Source: Pseudothauera nasutitermitis
GTDB lineage: Bacteria > Pseudomonadota > Gammaproteobacteria > Burkholderiales > Rhodocyclaceae
Direction: 5' to 3'
Length of the DNA: 64,000 bases
Assembly (NCBI RefSeq): GCF_004801295.1
Contig: NZ_SSOC01000003.1
Location: 1-64,000 of the forward strand
Part shown: positions 21,351 to 30,532 of the stretch, piece by piece
How the letters are laid out: every line of letters starts with the position of its first letter
Position numbering within the stretch: the first letter of the stretch is position 1
The notes under the pieces: model-generated
What the model saw: only the letters and a program-made list of their open reading frames with translations
Told to the model about the DNA's origin: nothing
Databases searched by the model: none
Translations under genes and position numbers: made by a program

Positions 21351-21615
21351 TTCGGGTTTCCTCCTGCGGGTTCTCTGTCTGGTCTGTTTTATCCGTGCGC
21401 CGTGGCGGCGAAACCCCGCGGCCATTCCCGGGGCTCGCCAAGCAGTATTCGGCGAAAGCAAGCCCCCCCGCAATTAGGGTTCCATCACCCCCTCCCCGGC
21501 CTTGCACGGCGCCCGGCCCGGCGCATCGCGCGGCGGATGCGCCAAAACAACGGACCGGGGCCGCCGCACCGGTCTTGTGCAAGAACGGGCTTGCGCTCCT
21601 TGCTATCAGATCAAA

Positions 21616-21635
21616 TAATAATGGTTATCATTAAT
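21616..21635. promoter_or_regulatory. Fur box upstream of the siderophore regulator
   Basis: AATAATGGTTATCATTAATA is a strong match to the Fur consensus (GATAATGATAATCATTATC) and is AT-rich against a GC-rich background. It lies about 75-95 bases before the AraC-type gene. Nothing else notable is seen in 21351-21615. Confidence 0.8.
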
Positions 21636-21710
21636 AATTAACTCTTCCGTCGACATCGGTCCAGCCACCCCACACGACGGCCGCACGGCCCATCGGATAC
21701 CCCGACCAGC

Positions 21711-22709
21711 ATGAACTCAGCACTGAGCACGGAACACGCCCGCAATCCCCTTCTGCCGTCCGGCATGATGCGCGCTGGGGATTTTTGCGGCGGCGACTAC
21801 CACTTCGTCGGCGTGCGCATGCCGCCGGACGAGCCGGTGCTCGCCGGACGCGTGTTCCGCCTGGGCGCGCAGGAAGGACTCGAGGTGCATTGCACGCAGA
21901 ACTGTGATCTGCGCGATCTGCGCTCCCGGGTCTCGGCGGCGCCCGGCCTGCGCGTCACCGTGCTGCTGGCCGGCAACGTGGATGTCTCCTTCGGCGCCCG
22001 CCACGTCGATCTGGCGGCGGGACGGCAGCAGCCCTGCCCGCGCGGCATGATGGTCGGCACCACGCATCTGGAAACCTTCGAGCGGCGCTGGCAGCGCGGC
22101 AAGCACGAACGCAAGGTGAGCCTGTTCCTGTCCTCGGACTGGCTGCAGCGCCAGGGATTGGGCGACGCGGAGACGGACCCCGGGGTGCGCGACTTCCTCG
22201 GCCGCCATCTGGCGGTCCAGCCCTGGCAGCCCTCGCCGCGCGCCGTCGCGCTGGCCGAGCAACTGCTGCAGCTGACCGCCGGCCCGGCGCCGGTGGGCAG
22301 GCTGCTGATCAGCAGCCGGGCCATCGAACTGGCGCACGAGGCCCTGAGCAACCTGGCCGGCCAGGGCGGGCACACCAGTCTGCCGCCGCGCGAGCACCAG
22401 CGCCTGGCGCGCCTGCGCGAATTCCTCTCCAGCGACGAGGCGCTGGATCTCAGCCTGGACGACATCGCCCGCTGGGCCGGACTCAGCGCCAGCGCGCTGC
22501 AGCGCCATTTCCGCGCGGCCTACGGCACCTCGATCGCCGAATTCCGCCGCGACGCCCGCCTGCACAAGGCGCGCATCGACCTGGAACAGCGCGGCCTGAG
22601 CGTGGCCCAGGCCGCCTACGCGGCGGGCTACAACAGCGCCGCCAACTTCGCCACCGCCTTCAAGCGCCGCTTCGGCCTGTCCCCCAAGCTGGTGCGCGCG
22701 CGCATCTGA
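21711..22709 (+). CDS. AraC-family regulator of siderophore uptake (PchR-like)
   Basis: A 332-residue protein with a ligand-sensing N-terminal domain and two C-terminal helix-turn-helices (SLDDIARWAGLSASALQRHF and then SVAQAAYAAGYNSAANFATA). The C-terminal FKRRFGLSPKLVRAR is typical of the PchR/FepA-regulator branch. PchR-like activators bind an incoming siderophore and turn on the matching receptor. The Fur box just upstream and the receptor and ABC genes downstream on the same strand fit this. The 161-bp gap to the receptor holds a small hairpin (GGGTG/CACCC near 22769) but no obvious Fur box, so the receptor may depend on this activator. Confidence 0.88.
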   Translation: MNSALSTEHARNPLLPSGMMRAGDFCGGDYHFVGVRMPPDEPVLAGRVFRLGAQEGLEVHCTQNCDLRDLRSRVSAAPGLRVTVLLAGNVDVSFGARHVDLAAGRQQPCPRGMMVGTTHLETFERRWQRGKHERKVSLFLSSDWLQRQGLGDAETDPGVRDFLGRHLAVQPWQPSPRAVALAEQLLQLTAGPAPVGRLLISSRAIELAHEALSNLAGQGGHTSLPPREHQRLARLREFLSSDEALDLSLDDIARWAGLSASALQRHFRAAYGTSIAEFRRDARLHKARIDLEQRGLSVAQAAYAAGYNSAANFATAFKRRFGLSPKLVRARI

Positions 22710-22870
22710 CGATCGCGCGCGCCGCGCAAACATCCGCGCGTTTCCGGCAAACCACGGAGGTGGAGCTGGGTGCTGAAATCACCCGCTGAAGCACGCAGGC
22801 AGGTGCCGCGTGCTGCCGAGCCCTCCGTCGCCGCTGCGCGACTCCACCGCACCCGAAGGTCACTATCGCC

Positions 22871-24964
22871 ATGAAATCCGCCGCCACTCCAGCGTTCCCG
22901 CGCCGCCGCGCCTCCAGCCCGCTCTCCATCCGCATCCTGGCCGCCATCGGCATGCTGGCCGGCGCCACGTGCGCGCACGCCCAGAACGACGGCGTGCTGA
23001 GCGAGGTGGTGGTCACCGCCAGCGGCAAGCAGCAGATGGTCAAGGACGCGCCGGCGTCGATCTCCGTCATCACCCGCGAGGAACTCGACAAGCTGCCGGT
23101 GAGCAGCGCGGCCGATGCGATCAACCGTCTGGAAGGGGTGAGCGTGCATGGCGACAGCCCGAATTCCGCCGATATCTCGATCCGCGGCATGCCTGGCGAA
23201 TACACGCTGATCCTGGTGGACGGCAAACGGCAGAACACCCGCGAGACCATGAACCGCGGCACCGGCGGCGTACAGGCCAACTTCCTGCCGCCGCTCGACG
23301 CCATCGAGCGCATCGAGGTGGTGCGCGGCCCTATGGGCACGCTGTACGGCGCCGACGCGATGGGCGGCGTGGTCAACATCATCACCCGCAAGGTGCCCTC
23401 CGAGTGGCACGGCTCGGTCACCCTGTCCGCGACCCGGCAGGAGCATTCCGAGCTCGGCGACAGCCGCCAGGCCGATTTCTGGGTGGGCGGGCCGATCAAG
23501 GCCGACGCGCTCGGCCTGCAGATCTATGGCCAGTACCTGCGCCGCTACGAAGACGACATCTACTACGCCCGCCCGTACGTCAGCGGCGCCCATGGCCTGC
23601 GCGACCGTTCCATCGGCGCCAAGCTCAGCGCCAAGCTGAGCGACCGCCAGGACCTCACCCTGGACCTGGGCACCGAGACCTTCAGCCATCTGCGCGAGCC
23701 GGGCCACTCCATCGCGGCCACCGCGGCGGCCACCGAAACCCGCCACAGCCGCGACCACTTCGCCCTCACCCACGAGGGGCGCTGGTCCTTCGGCAACTCC
23801 CGCGTGGCGCTCAGCCAGGAGATCGGCAAGCAGGTCGATTACACCAACGGCGCGCGCAACGTGGCCCGCCCGGAAGTGACCAACACCGTGCTCGACGGCC
23901 AGCTCTCGCTGCCCTTCACGCGCCACCTGCTGCGCCTCGGCGCCCAGTACCAGCGCGGCAGCGTCAGCGGCATCAGCCAGCAGGACGCCATCCCCGGCTT
24001 CCCGACGGCCAACGTGGACAAGGTGGACATCGATTCGTGGGCCCTGTCGGTGGAGGACGACTTCTTCCTCAACGAGCGCTTCACGCTGACCGCCGGCGCC
24101 CGCCTCGACCACCACGACCTCTACGGCTCGCACTGGTCGCCGCGCCTGTATGGCGTGTACCAGCTCGACGACGCATGGACCCTGCGCGGCGGCATCGCCA
24201 GCGGCTTCAAGGCGCCCACGCTGCGCCAGAGCGTGGCGGGCTACTGCATGACCACCGGCGGCAACACGCCCAGCCGCGGCAACCTGTGCGGCAACCCCAA
24301 CCTCGATCCGGAAACCAGCCTGACCCAGGAATTCGGCGTGGCCTGGCAGTGGGCGCCGCGCGCCAGCCTCAGCGCCACGGTGTTCAACAACGACTTCAAG
24401 AACAAGGTGGCCAGCTACGACACCGGCGTGGTCGATCCGCGCATGCCGTCCCGCACCATCTATATCTACGACAACATCGACAACGTCACCATCCGCGGCC
24501 TGGAAGTGGCGCTGAATTTCCCGCTCACCCGCACGCTGAGCTTCGACGGCAACTACACCTACGTGAAGTCCAAGCGCGAGGGCGGCGGCGAATTCTCCTT
24601 CGACAACAGTTCGCTCGACGGCAAGCCGCTGGACAAGACGCCCGAGCACATGGTCAAGGCGCAGCTCGACTGGACCCCCGGCGACGCCTTCTCCGCCTAC
24701 CTGCGCGCCAACTACTACGGCAAGTCGTACTGGGCCGGTTTCCGCAACGGCGCGATGAACGTGCGCGAGCGCCCGGCCTCGGCCACGCTGGACGTCGGCG
24801 GGCAGTACAACTTCAGTTCCGCGCTGAAGCTCAAGTTCGCCCTGCTCAACGTCACCGACCGCATGGTCGCGGTGGACGACCGCACGCGCGCCACCGGGCT
24901 GGACGGCAACTGGCTGCAGGACGAAGGCCGCCGCCTGTGGGTCGCGCTGAACGCGAGCTTCTGA
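22871..24964 (+). CDS. TonB-dependent siderophore receptor (FepA/CirA-like)
   Basis: A 697-residue receptor without an STN domain. Signal peptide to about residue 37 (ATCAHA), TonB box region LSEVVVTASGKQQ, plug at about 50-170 (SISVITREELDKLPVSSAAD, IERIEVVRGPMGTLYGADAM) and a barrel ending in aromatic F (VALNASF). The compact plug and loops resemble catecholate siderophore receptors (FepA, CirA, BfrD). Its stop overlaps the start of the binding-protein gene (TGATG), so receptor and importer are co-translated. Confidence 0.9.
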   Translation: MKSAATPAFPRRRASSPLSIRILAAIGMLAGATCAHAQNDGVLSEVVVTASGKQQMVKDAPASISVITREELDKLPVSSAADAINRLEGVSVHGDSPNSADISIRGMPGEYTLILVDGKRQNTRETMNRGTGGVQANFLPPLDAIERIEVVRGPMGTLYGADAMGGVVNIITRKVPSEWHGSVTLSATRQEHSELGDSRQADFWVGGPIKADALGLQIYGQYLRRYEDDIYYARPYVSGAHGLRDRSIGAKLSAKLSDRQDLTLDLGTETFSHLREPGHSIAATAAATETRHSRDHFALTHEGRWSFGNSRVALSQEIGKQVDYTNGARNVARPEVTNTVLDGQLSLPFTRHLLRLGAQYQRGSVSGISQQDAIPGFPTANVDKVDIDSWALSVEDDFFLNERFTLTAGARLDHHDLYGSHWSPRLYGVYQLDDAWTLRGGIASGFKAPTLRQSVAGYCMTTGGNTPSRGNLCGNPNLDPETSLTQEFGVAWQWAPRASLSATVFNNDFKNKVASYDTGVVDPRMPSRTIYIYDNIDNVTIRGLEVALNFPLTRTLSFDGNYTYVKSKREGGGEFSFDNSSLDGKPLDKTPEHMVKAQLDWTPGDAFSAYLRANYYGKSYWAGFRNGAMNVRERPASATLDVGGQYNFSSALKLKFALLNVTDRMVAVDDRTRATGLDGNWLQDEGRRLWVALNASF

Positions 24965-26115
24965 TGGGCGCAGGCCGCTTTTCCGTGGCATTGCGCGCCG
25001 GCCTGATCGGCCTGCTGTCCGCGCTGTCGCTGGGGGCAAGCCCCGCGGCGGCGGAGGTGGCGGTGACCGACCAGGCCGGCCGCCGCGTGGTGCTGGCGCA
25101 GCCCGCCCAGCGCATCGTGCTGACCGACACGACGGACTTCATTTCGCTCGCCCTGATCGACGACCGCCCGGCACAGCGCCTGGTGGCGTGGAACCGCTGG
25201 CGCCTGGACGCGGACACGCTGGGCGCACTGCGCGCGGCCGACCCCGCCTTCGACGACATCCTGCAGCTCAGCGTCGATGATCCGAACAACTTCCCGCTCG
25301 AACGCGTCATCGCCCTGCAGCCCGACCTGGTGGTGCTGCATCCGCGCTTCAACGCCGCCGAACAGCTGATCCGCCGGCTGGAAGCGGCCGGCATCGGCGT
25401 GGCGGTGCTGCGCCTGACGCCCAGCTTCCGCACCGCCGAACCGCTGGAAGGCCTGCAGCAGCTCGGCGTGCTGATCGGCCGCAGCGAACAGGCCGAAGCC
25501 TACGTGCGCTTCTTCCAGGCACGCCTCGAGCGCATCCGCGAACGCGCCGCCACCGTCCGCCAGCGTCCCACCGTGCTGCTCGAACCGCACGCGGGCAGCG
25601 CCGCCTGTTGCTCGTCGGTGGGGCGTGGCGAGAGCATCGGCGACCTCGTCACCCATGCCGGCGGCCGGCACATCGGCGAGGACGTGCTGCCCGGCATGTT
25701 CGGCCAGTTGAGCCTGGAATACGTGCTCGACCAGGCACCGGAGGTGTACATCGGCGTGGGCGGCGCCTACCTCGCCGAACGCGGCGGACTGGTGCTCGGC
25801 GTGCGCACCACGCCGGACGCCGCGCAGGCCTCGCTGGGCCGCGCGCTGGCGCGCAAGGGCATGTCCGGCGTGCGCGCGGTGGAGGACGGCCGCGCCCACG
25901 GCATCTGGTTCCCGCTCACCGGCGGCCTGAGCATCGTCGCCCTCGAAGTGGTCGCCAAGTGGGTGCTGCCCGAGCTGTACGCCGACATCGACCCGCAGGC
26001 CACGCTGGACGAGATCAACACCCGCTTCCTCGCCACCCCGCTGCGCGGCACCTTCTGGACCAACGCGCCGGGGCAGCCCGCCGGCTTTCCCGCCCCCGCG
26101 CGGAGCACCCGATGA
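24964..26115 (+). CDS. periplasmic siderophore-binding protein of an ABC importer
   Basis: A 383-residue TroA/BtuF-type binding protein. Signal peptide MGAGRFSVALRAGLIGLLSA to ...SPAAA; then VTDQAGRRVVLAQPAQRIVL, VIALQPDLVVLHPRF and LSLEYVLDQAPEVYIGVGGA, the two-lobe pattern of ferric siderophore/haem carriers. It would pass the iron complex from periplasm to the permease encoded next. A Cys-Cys pair in GSAACCSSVGRG is unusual for the family. The gene overlaps its neighbours on both sides (TGATG and ATGA). Confidence 0.88.
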   Translation: MGAGRFSVALRAGLIGLLSALSLGASPAAAEVAVTDQAGRRVVLAQPAQRIVLTDTTDFISLALIDDRPAQRLVAWNRWRLDADTLGALRAADPAFDDILQLSVDDPNNFPLERVIALQPDLVVLHPRFNAAEQLIRRLEAAGIGVAVLRLTPSFRTAEPLEGLQQLGVLIGRSEQAEAYVRFFQARLERIRERAATVRQRPTVLLEPHAGSAACCSSVGRGESIGDLVTHAGGRHIGEDVLPGMFGQLSLEYVLDQAPEVYIGVGGAYLAERGGLVLGVRTTPDAAQASLGRALARKGMSGVRAVEDGRAHGIWFPLTGGLSIVALEVVAKWVLPELYADIDPQATLDEINTRFLATPLRGTFWTNAPGQPAGFPAPARSTR

Positions 26116-27197
26116 CGCACGCGGACGGGAACAAACCGGCCGCCACGGTCTCGGCAGCCGGGCTGCGCACCCTGGGCGACTACCGCCGGCTGATGTGGCG
26201 GCGCCGCGCGCTGGTGGCCCTGCTGGTGGCGATCGCCCTGGCCAGCGCGCTCACCGACTTCGTCAGCGGCCCTTCGTCGCTCGGCTTCGCGGACGCCCTG
26301 CGCGGACTGCTCGACCCGGCCTCCCTGGGGCACGGACAACGCGTGATCCTGTGGGACGTGCGCCTGCCCATCGCCGTGCTGGCGATCCTAGTGGGCATGG
26401 CGCTGGCGCTCGCCGGCATGGAAATGCAGACCATCCTGGGCAACCCGCTGGCCGAACCGTTCACCCTCGGCGTATCGTCCTCGGCGGCGCTCGGCGCCGC
26501 GCTCGCCATCGTGCTCGGGGTGGGCGTTCCAGGGGTTGATCTGTCCTGGCTGGTGCCCGCCAACGCCTTCGTGTTCGCGCTCGGCGCGCTGCTGCTCCTG
26601 CAGGTGCTCGCGCGCACCCACCACGCCGGGCCGGAAACCCTGGTGCTGTTCGGCATCACCATCGGCTTCGCCGCAGGCGCCTTGCTCTCCCTGCTGCAGT
26701 TCGTCGCCAGCGAGGACGCCCTGCAGCAGTTGGTGTTCTGGACCATGGGCAGCCTGGCGCGCGCCGACTGGCCCAGCGTCGGCCTGCTGGCCGCCGTGCT
26801 GGCCGTGACCCTGCCCTTTTCCTGGCGCGCCGCGCGCCGCCTCACCGCGCTGCGCCTGGGCGACGACCGCGCGCGCAGCTTCGGCGTCAACGTGGACCGC
26901 CTGCGCCTGTGGGCGCTGGTGCGCGCCAGCCTGCTGGCCGCGACGGCGGTGGCGCTGGTCGGCACCATCGGCTTCGTCGGCCTGGTCGGCCCGCACATGG
27001 CGCGCCTGCTGGTCGGCGAGGACCACCGCTTCCTGCTGCCGGCCAGCGTGCTGTGCGGCGCGCTGCTGATGTCGCTGGCCTCGGTGATCAGCAAGACGCT
27101 GGTGCCCGGCGTGCTGGTGCCGGTGGGCATCGCCACCTCGCTGGTCGGCCTGCCGGTGTTCCTCGCGCTGATCACCCGGCGCCACCGGCGGAGATGA
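26112..27197 (+). CDS. FecCD-type siderophore ABC permease
   Basis: A 361-residue inner-membrane permease of the BtuC/FecCD family with about ten helices. Family marks include RLPIAVLAILVGMALALAGM, QTILGNPLAEPFTLGVSSSA, GDDRARSFGVNV and GTIGFVGLVGPHMARLLVGE, followed by LPAS and the PVGIATSLVGLPVFLALI end that contacts the ATPase. One permease gene is present, so it should function as a homodimer. The ATG overlaps the binding-protein stop by four bases. Confidence 0.92.
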   Translation: MTHADGNKPAATVSAAGLRTLGDYRRLMWRRRALVALLVAIALASALTDFVSGPSSLGFADALRGLLDPASLGHGQRVILWDVRLPIAVLAILVGMALALAGMEMQTILGNPLAEPFTLGVSSSAALGAALAIVLGVGVPGVDLSWLVPANAFVFALGALLLLQVLARTHHAGPETLVLFGITIGFAAGALLSLLQFVASEDALQQLVFWTMGSLARADWPSVGLLAAVLAVTLPFSWRAARRLTALRLGDDRARSFGVNVDRLRLWALVRASLLAATAVALVGTIGFVGLVGPHMARLLVGEDHRFLLPASVLCGALLMSLASVISKTLVPGVLVPVGIATSLVGLPVFLALITRRHRRR

Positions 27198-27201
27198 ATC
27201 C

Positions 27202-28002
27202 ATGAACCCTTCGCACTCCGGCCCGGCGCTGGAAATCCAGCATCTCACCGTGTCCTACCGCAACCGCGCGGTGTTGAGCGACCTCAGCCTGCCGCCGCTG
27301 CTGCCCGGCCAACTGGTGGCCCTGGTGGGCCCCAACGCCACCGGCAAATCCACCCTGCTGCGCGCGCTCGCGCAACTGGTGCCGGCCAGCGGCCAGATAC
27401 GCTGGGACGGCCAGGACCTGCTCGCCCTGTCCAGTGCCGCGCTGGCGCGCACCATCGGCTACATGCCGCAGAGCCTGCCGGAAACCGCCGCGCTGAACGT
27501 GCTGGAAGTCACCCTGACCGCCATGCAGGCGCAGAACCTGCCCGCCAGCGCGGAACAGCTCGCCGCCATGGCGGTGCTCGAACGCCTGGGCATCGACGAC
27601 CTGGCCCTGCGGCGCCTGGACCAGCTCTCCGGCGGCCAGCGCCAGGTGGCTGCGCTGGCCCAGGCCATCGCGCGCGATTCGCCCATCCTGCTGCTCGACG
27701 AACCCACCAGTGCGCTCGACCTGCGCCACCAGTGGCGGGTGATGAACACCGTGCGCAGGCTGGCCGACGACGGCCATCTGGTCATCGCGGTGCTGCACGA
27801 CCTGGCGCTGGCCGCGCAATGGGCCGACCGCATCCTGGTGCTGGATCGCGGCCGCCTGCACGCCTGCGGCACGCCGCAGACGGCCATCACCCCGGACATG
27901 CTGCGCACCGTGTACCGCGTGGACGCGCGCGTGCAGCGCTGCGAGCGCGGCCGCACGGTGGTGCTCATCGACGGCCCGGCCGAAGAAACGCCGCGGGCCT
28001 GA
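27202..28002 (+). CDS. siderophore ABC transporter ATPase (FecE-like)
   Basis: A 266-residue ABC ATPase with Walker A GPNATGKST, Q-loop YMPQSLPE, signature LSGGQRQ, Walker B ILLLDEPTSALD and switch histidine VLHDLALA. The subunit layout and the neighbouring FecCD permease mark it as the energising component of the iron-siderophore importer. It starts four bases after the permease stop. Confidence 0.93.
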   Translation: MNPSHSGPALEIQHLTVSYRNRAVLSDLSLPPLLPGQLVALVGPNATGKSTLLRALAQLVPASGQIRWDGQDLLALSSAALARTIGYMPQSLPETAALNVLEVTLTAMQAQNLPASAEQLAAMAVLERLGIDDLALRRLDQLSGGQRQVAALAQAIARDSPILLLDEPTSALDLRHQWRVMNTVRRLADDGHLVIAVLHDLALAAQWADRILVLDRGRLHACGTPQTAITPDMLRTVYRVDARVQRCERGRTVVLIDGPAEETPRA

Positions 28003-28055
28003 GCCTGCTGAACCCGCTGAATCCAATCTCCCTCCCGACCGAGGAACGTTTCACC

Positions 28056-29150
28056 ATGACCCAGCTTTCCGCGCAGGCGCACATCCGCCTGCCTGCCCCC
28101 GAAGACACCCTCACCCGCCTGGGCGAGCACGTGCGCGAACACGGCTTCCAGTTTCAGCGCGAAGGGGCCGACTGGACGCTCTCCGTGGACGGCGGATGCG
28201 TACGCATCCGTGTCGACGGCGAACAGCTCGACATCCGCGCCGAGGCCGCCACGCTGGAAGCCCTGCACGACCTCCAGGTCACGGTGGTCAGCCACCTGCA
28301 GGAGTTCTCCGCCGGCGCCGGCGAAATCCGCTGGCGGGGCGACGGCAGCCAGTTGCGCGAACCGCCGGCCTTCCGCGTGCTGCGGGTCACCGCCGTGCGC
28401 GACCTCACCCCACGCATGCGCCGCATCACGCTGGCCGGCGAGCGCCTCGAACGCTATGCCGCCCTGGGCAACCTGCACTGCAAGCTGCTGCTGCCGCAGC
28501 CGGGCGACACGGAGCCGGAATGGCCGACGCTGGCGGCCAACGGCCTGCCGCGCATGCCGGAGGGCGACAAGCGGCTGGACGTGCGCACCTACACCATCCG
28601 CCACATCGACCCGGCGGCCGGCACGCTGGACATCGACATGGTGCTGCACGAACCTTCCGGCCCCGGTGGCAGCTGGGCGCAGCGCGCCCGCCCCGGCGAT
28701 CTGGTGGGCATGCGCGGGCCGGGCGGGCTGGGCGCGCGCGAGGCCGACTGGTATCTGCTCGCCGGCGACGAAACCGCGCTGCCCGCCATCGCGCGCATCC
28801 TGGAAAACCTGCCGGCCGAAGCGCGCGGCGTGGCGCTGATCGAAACCCAGGACGACAGCGGCAGGCTGAACCTGCGCGCGCCCGCCGGCATCGCCGTGCG
28901 CTGGCTGCTGCGCGGCACGCACGCGCCCGGCACCACCGCGCTGCTGCCGGACGCCGTGCGCGCGGTGGACTGGCCGGCGCCCGGCACGCGGTGGTTCGTC
29001 TGGGCCGGGCTGGAGTTCGACGCCTTCCGCGCGGTGCGCGAGTACGTGCGCAAGGAACGCGGGCTCACCGCCGCCGAACATCTGGTGGTGGCCTACTGGC
29101 GGCGCGGGCGCAGCGAAACCGAGTTCAAGCACGCGCCCGAAAGTGACTGA
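28056..29150 (+). CDS. DUF2218-siderophore-interacting FAD reductase fusion
   Basis: A 364-residue protein with two parts. Residues 1-92 look like a DUF2218 domain (THLGEHV-type helix, FQFQREGADWTLSVDGGCVR, LHDLQVTVVSHLQEF). From about 105 onward is a siderophore-interacting protein (ViuB/YqjH) fold, with the FAD-binding motif DVRTYTIRHID, SGPGGSWAQRARPGD and the C-terminal FVWAGLEFDAFRAVREYVR. SIP enzymes reduce ferric siderophores in the cytoplasm with NAD(P)H or ferredoxin to release iron. The two domains are often separate genes. GAGGAACG precedes the ATG at 28056. Confidence 0.88.
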   Translation: MTQLSAQAHIRLPAPEDTLTRLGEHVREHGFQFQREGADWTLSVDGGCVRIRVDGEQLDIRAEAATLEALHDLQVTVVSHLQEFSAGAGEIRWRGDGSQLREPPAFRVLRVTAVRDLTPRMRRITLAGERLERYAALGNLHCKLLLPQPGDTEPEWPTLAANGLPRMPEGDKRLDVRTYTIRHIDPAAGTLDIDMVLHEPSGPGGSWAQRARPGDLVGMRGPGGLGAREADWYLLAGDETALPAIARILENLPAEARGVALIETQDDSGRLNLRAPAGIAVRWLLRGTHAPGTTALLPDAVRAVDWPAPGTRWFVWAGLEFDAFRAVREYVRKERGLTAAEHLVVAYWRRGRSETEFKHAPESD

Positions 29151-30522
29151 GCCGCCCGCTTCCAGGGCGGAGGAATCCGCCCGCCCCGCGCCGGCCGGCG
29201 CGCTCCGCCCTGAATCGGTGGCCGAGTCCTGTCCCGGGCCGGGCGACGCGGCCCGGCCCGCACGGCACCTGTCGCGCCTCGCCCGTTTCGCGGTGGATAT
29301 CTCCCCGCTGCGCGCCAGCCCGGCCTTCCGCCTGCTCTACCTGGCGCGCGGCGTGGCGCTGATGGTGTATGCCATCAACGCCGTCGCGGTGGCCTGGCAG
29401 GTGTATGGCCTGACGCAATCCTCCCTGCACGTGGCGCTGGTCGGCTTCTGCCTGGCCGGCGGGCAGCTCGCCGGGCTGGTGTTCGGCGGCCGCCTGGCCG
29501 ACCGGCACGACCGCCGCGCGCTGATGGTCGGCAGCCGCATCGCCTACGTCGGCGTGATCGCCCTGCTGTTCGGCAACGCGCTGCTGCCGCAGCCCCAGCT
29601 CGGCCTGATCTACCTGGCGGCGCTGGCCGGCGGGTTCACCGGCGGCATCGGCGCGCCCGCGCTGCTGGCCGCGCTGCCCGCCGTGGTCGAACGCCAACAG
29701 CTCGCCGCCGCCGGCGCGCTGAGCGCGATTGCCGCGCAACTCGCCGCATTGATCGGCCCGGTCCTCGCCGGTGCGCTGATCGCCGGCACGGGGCTGGCCG
29801 GCTGCTACGCCGTGGTGCTGGCGGCCTCGGCGCTCACCCCGCTGCTGCTCGCACGCCTGCCCCGCATCAAACCCGCACAAGCGGATGCCCGGCCGGCCCC
29901 GGAGAACACCGGCGTGCTCGCCGAATGGCGCGACGGGCTGCGCTTCATCCGCCGCAGCCCGATGATCGCCGCCATGCTGTGGCTGGACCTGATCGCCAGC
30001 CTGCTGGCGATGCCCTTCGTGCTGCTGCCGCAGATCGCCAGCGAAACGCTGGGCGGCGACGCGGCCCTGGTCGGCGTGCTGCACGCGGCGCCGGCACTGG
30101 GCGCGCTGCTGGCCGCGCTGTGCTCCGGGTGGACGCGCAGTCTGCAGCACCCCGGCCGCCTGCTGGCGGCCATGGCGGTGCTGTGGGGCCTGGCGGTGGC
30201 CGCCGCCGGCCTGGCCGGCAGCCTGTGGGCCATGCTGGCCTGCCTGGCGCTCGCCGGCATCGCCGACACGGTGGGCGACATCGTGCGCGGCGCACTGCTC
30301 CAGCAGCACACGCCGGACGCGCTGCGCGGGCGCGTGTCGGCCTTCTGGCTGGTGCAATCCACGTTGGGGCCAGCCCTCGGCGGCCTGCAGATGGGCTACG
30401 TGGCGCGCCGCTTCACGGTATCGACGGCGCTGCTGGCCGGCGGCGCGGCCTGTACGCTGGGCAGCGCGGCCGCCTGGGCAGCGCTGCCGGCACTGCGGCG
30501 AAGATCCGCCCCGCCCTCGTAA
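29143..30522 (+). CDS. EntS-like MFS transporter
   Basis: A 459-residue major facilitator with twelve predicted helices after an unusual 50-residue proline/alanine-rich cytoplasmic N-terminus. The MFS motif A appears as GGRLADRHDRRALMV, and LRGRVSAFWLVQSTLGPALG marks the EntS/DHA3 branch. EntS exports enterobactin, but no siderophore synthesis genes are visible here, so it may expel the iron-free siderophore after use. It starts with GTG inside the end of the SIP gene (8-base overlap), as the last gene of the uptake unit. Confidence 0.85.
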   Translation: MTEPPASRAEESARPAPAGALRPESVAESCPGPGDAARPARHLSRLARFAVDISPLRASPAFRLLYLARGVALMVYAINAVAVAWQVYGLTQSSLHVALVGFCLAGGQLAGLVFGGRLADRHDRRALMVGSRIAYVGVIALLFGNALLPQPQLGLIYLAALAGGFTGGIGAPALLAALPAVVERQQLAAAGALSAIAAQLAALIGPVLAGALIAGTGLAGCYAVVLAASALTPLLLARLPRIKPAQADARPAPENTGVLAEWRDGLRFIRRSPMIAAMLWLDLIASLLAMPFVLLPQIASETLGGDAALVGVLHAAPALGALLAALCSGWTRSLQHPGRLLAAMAVLWGLAVAAAGLAGSLWAMLACLALAGIADTVGDIVRGALLQQHTPDALRGRVSAFWLVQSTLGPALGGLQMGYVARRFTVSTALLAGGAACTLGSAAAWAALPALRRRSAPPS

Positions 30523-30532
30523 AACACCCGCT

